In this document: positions 61,401 to 64,000 of the stretch, one piece after another
Layout of the letters: every line of letters begins with the position of its first letter
Position numbering within the stretch: position 1 is the stretch's first letter
Source of the DNA: Thecamonas trahens ATCC 50062
Lineage: Eukaryota > Apusozoa > Apusomonadida > Apusomonadidae
DNA length: 64,000 nt
Reading direction: 5' to 3'
Assembly (NCBI RefSeq): GCF_000142905.1
Contig: NW_013657671.1
Coordinates: 353,044 to 417,043, forward strand
Notes under the pieces: model-generated
What the model saw: only the letters and a program-made list of their open reading frames with translations
Databases searched by the model: none
Told to the model about the DNA's origin: nothing
Program-made: the position numbers and the translations under genes

Positions 61401-62662
61401 CTGGCGAGGCCGCAGGCTATGCGCTCGACCTCCTCACCCACCTCACGTCGACGCCACTCTTCTCGGTAGCAGCGCTGCCGTCCTTGATGATGCCTGGCGG
61501 GCGGGCATCGTCGCTGGTTCCGGCCTCGGCCATACCCAATCTGGCCGACGCCGCCCTTGCCTTTGACCCATTGGCGCTCTGGGCGCTTCTCTCCCAGCTG
61601 GCCAAGAACTCCGTGCTGCCGATTAATGTCCGCAGCCGTGCTCTCGCCTCGCTGTCTCGCGGGCTCTCGATCGACTTTGGGGAGAGCCGCGCCGCCATCG
61701 CCGGCTCACTTGTAGACGATGACGAGCTCCTGCAGGTCATCGCAACAGCGCTGGACTGGGAGGCGGCTCTGGCACACGCCGCTGATGTAGGGTCGCTCAC
61801 TGAGAGCACCTGCGTTTTGGCACCGGAGCGGCTCGACGCGGACGTCGTCGAGTTTCTGGTCAAGTACGAGGGCATGACCCACACGCCGGCCATTGTCGCC
61901 GCCCGTGATAGTGGGACACTCTTATCGTCGTTTACTGTTCCGCCACCAGTCCTGTTCCGCGGCAGCACTGTCGAGTCGCGCCACATGCTCTCAGCCATCC
62001 AGCTCGCCATCGCTGCAGCCGATACCATCGCCGCACTCTGGGCTTCTGTCACGCCGTCGAAGCAGGCTGTTCTTGGCAAGTTTGGCAGCCTCCTCATCGA
62101 TGGTGTCCTCGAGGTCCTGCCCGAGTGCAAGCTCACCGTCCGCGTCCGCGTCGCTTTTCTTCGCGCCGTGGCAGCCATCCATGGTCACACTGCCTTCCGT
62201 CCCAACCTCGAGGCGCAAATACTGCGCGCTGTCCTCGACCACCCGCTCGGCTCATCGGAGGAAGGCTCTCGGGTCTCGGCCATGCTTGCGCTCCAGGACC
62301 TGCTCCGCGCGACCTCGTTGAACGCAACCAGCGATGCTGCTGGCGAGGTTGGCGGCAGCAGGGTGAACCCAGCCGAAGCTGTGCTTGCGTCGTTTGCGCC
62401 CGGCGCGGCGCCCGATCCCGGCGCCGGACTCGCCACTTACGCCGCCCTCACTGCTCGCGCCACGCCGGGCGCCAGCATTGTGCACACTGACATGGACACG
62501 GTTGTTATTAGCAGCCCTTACAATGCATGCGGACCGACCCAGATGTCTCTCTGCGTCGGTGACCGCGTCCTCGTTGTTCACCGCGCCTCGGCCATCTGGT
62601 GGTACGGCGTCTGCGGCAACCGCCGCGGGTACTTTCCAACGTCGGCCGTGAGCCTCGACTAA
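58416..62662 (+). CDS. RhoGEF with IQ, DH, two PH, armadillo-like and SH3 domains
   Basis: About 1,415 aa after adding one T at the T5 run 60102-60106. This links GGPVF to FDIAHKERRTFHLQARSFAEYIDLKQAV inside the second PH domain. Order: IQ motif (ATVIQRAVRSWLARRGFR, about residue 70); DH domain (about 110-310; AVNELIETEEAYLNKLRLL, LMQPIQRLPRYLLLFKVV); first PH (about 325-430); second PH (about 490-600; YEGVLSKRGVRNTSFRKRTF); a long helical armadillo/HEAT-like array (about 610-1330; YACVCIRNLAHSRETAAAIH, AASALGSLASHSTM); and a C-terminal SH3 (MSLCVGDRVLVVHR, WWYGVCGNRRGYFP). It should activate Rho-family GTPases, with calmodulin as a possible IQ partner. Confidence 0.85.
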
Positions 62663-62877
62663 GCCATCCTCATAGACAATCGCTTAATATTCCCCTCCCG
62701 CATACTATCTTGCAAGCGCTAAACTGATCTTGCCCTGTAAAGCCTCGACCGCCGGCCTTTGAGGCCAGGCCGCACTCCGGTCGATGACACGTTTGCAATT
62801 GAAAGGAGGGTTTGGCGGCTGGCGCTGAGGCCAACCAGCCAACCGGCACCCGTCGCCGTTGACAGCCATGGCCGAGG

Positions 62878-64000
62878 TACGGAGGACCGTTCCCCCCTGC
62901 TCTTCCCCCTCCCCCTACGTCCCCCTTGTACACACACACACACACACAATCACTCACTCACTTACTCACCACACACGCACTAAACCTACAGGCCAAGTAT
63001 CTAAGGACGCTGTGGGCGACGCTGGTGCAAACCCAGGACGCACTGGAGCTGCATGGCGAAGCGTCGTCGGGCGGAGCGGCGGCATTGTCGGCACTGGCAA
63101 GCATGGCGCTGACAACGGCAGCAACTGGGCTCACGGCCCCTCTGACAGAGCTGGGCCACTTTGTTGACTTTGAGCTGGAGTCTTCCGTCTCGGCGGTTAC
63201 CGCCTCGGAGTTTGCGCCAACCGAGGCCCAGGCTGCTGCGCTCCCACCGGTCTCGTTCTTCCCGCTCCTTCCCTACCCGCTCGCTGCTGCGCTCACCACT
63301 CTCCTCCCGGATAGCATGCTTCAGGCCGAGGACGACCTGCTGCGACTGCGGAACATCCTCATTCTGGTCGGTGTCCGCCTCAAGCGGGACGGATTTCTCT
63401 CGCAGGCGCTCGATGCCTTTCGCGCTGCGCTCGACGTGCCCGTCGGCGTGGAAGAGGTCCAGACTGGGGTGGCCTGGCTGCTGACACAGCGCCCAGCCGC
63501 GACGTCGACGTGTTGCCTGTAGCCACCGACAAGCCGTCCGCGTTGCTCTCGATGTGCACCATTCTCTCACAGATGGGCGAGCACGACTCGGCGCTCTCGC
63601 ACGCACAGGCTGCACTGGGCTGCATCCAACGGGCCTACGAGGCCTTTTCCCCACTCGACATTACCGCCCGTGCTGGCTGGGACGCGTTTGCGGCCGACAT
63701 GGATCCGACGCGATGGCTGCCGGCGACAGCACCGCCGTCGAACGCGTCGACGCTCAACGTGGCCGCCATCGCTCTCTACAACATCGGGGTCGAGTACGAG
63801 TACCTTGGCCGACTCGAGGCTGCGCAGTCGTCTTACGCGCTTGGAGCTGCACTTGCGCGGCATCCCTTTGGTATCAAGGCACCGGTGCTCGATCAGCTAC
63901 AGAGTGCGCTGGAGGATGTCAAGGCAACGGCGGCAGCAGCAGCGGCCGCGCGGCGTGTCCGAGCTCACTCGGGCCTCTCGTCACGGCGGGGAATGCGAAA
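62878..64000 (+). CDS. TPR-like helical repeat protein, 3'-partial
   Basis: Exon 1 is nine bases (ATG GCC GAG, 62878..62886), followed by donor GTACGG. The intron 62887..62991 (CA repeats, acceptor CTACAG) leads into exon 2, starting AKYLRTLWATLVQTQDALEL. Exon 2 is open to a TAG at 63522. Adding one G at the GGGG 63466-63469 continues the frame (GLAADTAPSRDVDVLPVATD) to the window end. Paired helices such as NILILVGVRLKRDGFLSQAL, LLSMCTILSQMGEHDSALSH and LNVAAIALYNIGVEYEYLGR are TPR-like. The family was not identified. The 3' end lies beyond the window. Confidence 0.6.

Overview
The window is a GC-rich nuclear scaffold piece from a free-living, probably flagellated heterotrophic protist. It has two runs of Ns, short spliceosomal introns (about 90-315 bp, GT-AG, donors usually GTACG, GTATGT or GTAAGG) and very tight gene spacing. 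The gene set is purely eukaryotic: cilium (BBS1), WASH complex (WASHC4), MICOS (MIC10), ER membrane complex (EMC4), ribosome biogenesis (DCAF13/Sof1), RAD51C, S1P lyase and a NEDD4-type HECT ligase. The overall style (GC-rich, G- and C-run-filled introns, opisthokont-like single-copy genes) resembles apusomonads such as Thecamonas. That species guess is inference and was not checked. I saw no tRNA, rRNA or CRISPR array.

Layout. 0-10.9 kb: methionine aminopeptidase 1 (5' end outside), a C2/transmembrane protein, a bromodomain-PHD protein, a VIT1/CCC1 iron transporter, a JMJD7-like JmjC hydroxylase and sphingosine-1-phosphate lyase. 10.9-21.1 kb: a MITE-like element, an F-box protein, 3-hydroxyisobutyrate dehydrogenase, EMC4, DCAF13, an NRBF2-like protein and RAD51C. 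21.2-30.4 kb: a head-to-head pair of very large paralogous membrane proteins (beta-helix, Gly-rich, filamin repeat, Cys-rich, about 8 TM) sharing a 239-bp promoter and a 452-bp almost identical segment. 30.4-44.7 kb: a GET2/CAML-like protein, mitochondrial release factor 1, a five-WW HECT ligase, a YYGT-repeat protein, a decayed piggyBac-like element, adenylate kinase, BBS1, MIC10 and a PHD-F-box-LRR protein. 44.7-53 kb: a small secreted protein, an MGRN1-type RING ligase, a PX protein and a complete hAT transposon with terminal inverted repeats and an 8-bp target-site duplication. 53-64 kb: WASHC4, a bacterial-type xanthine phosphoribosyltransferase, an IQ-DH-PH-PH-ARM-SH3 RhoGEF and a TPR-like gene running off the end.

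Most genes are independent housekeeping loci; there are no operons. Neighbouring genes are often convergent and only 6-60 bp apart. Exon joins given here were placed by eye from splice motifs, reading frame and family alignment; none has transcript support. Seven genes carry one or two apparent single-base frameshifts, eight in all, and every one lies at a homopolymer run where adding or removing one base restores a family-consistent protein. I therefore treat them as likely sequencing errors rather than real breaks.
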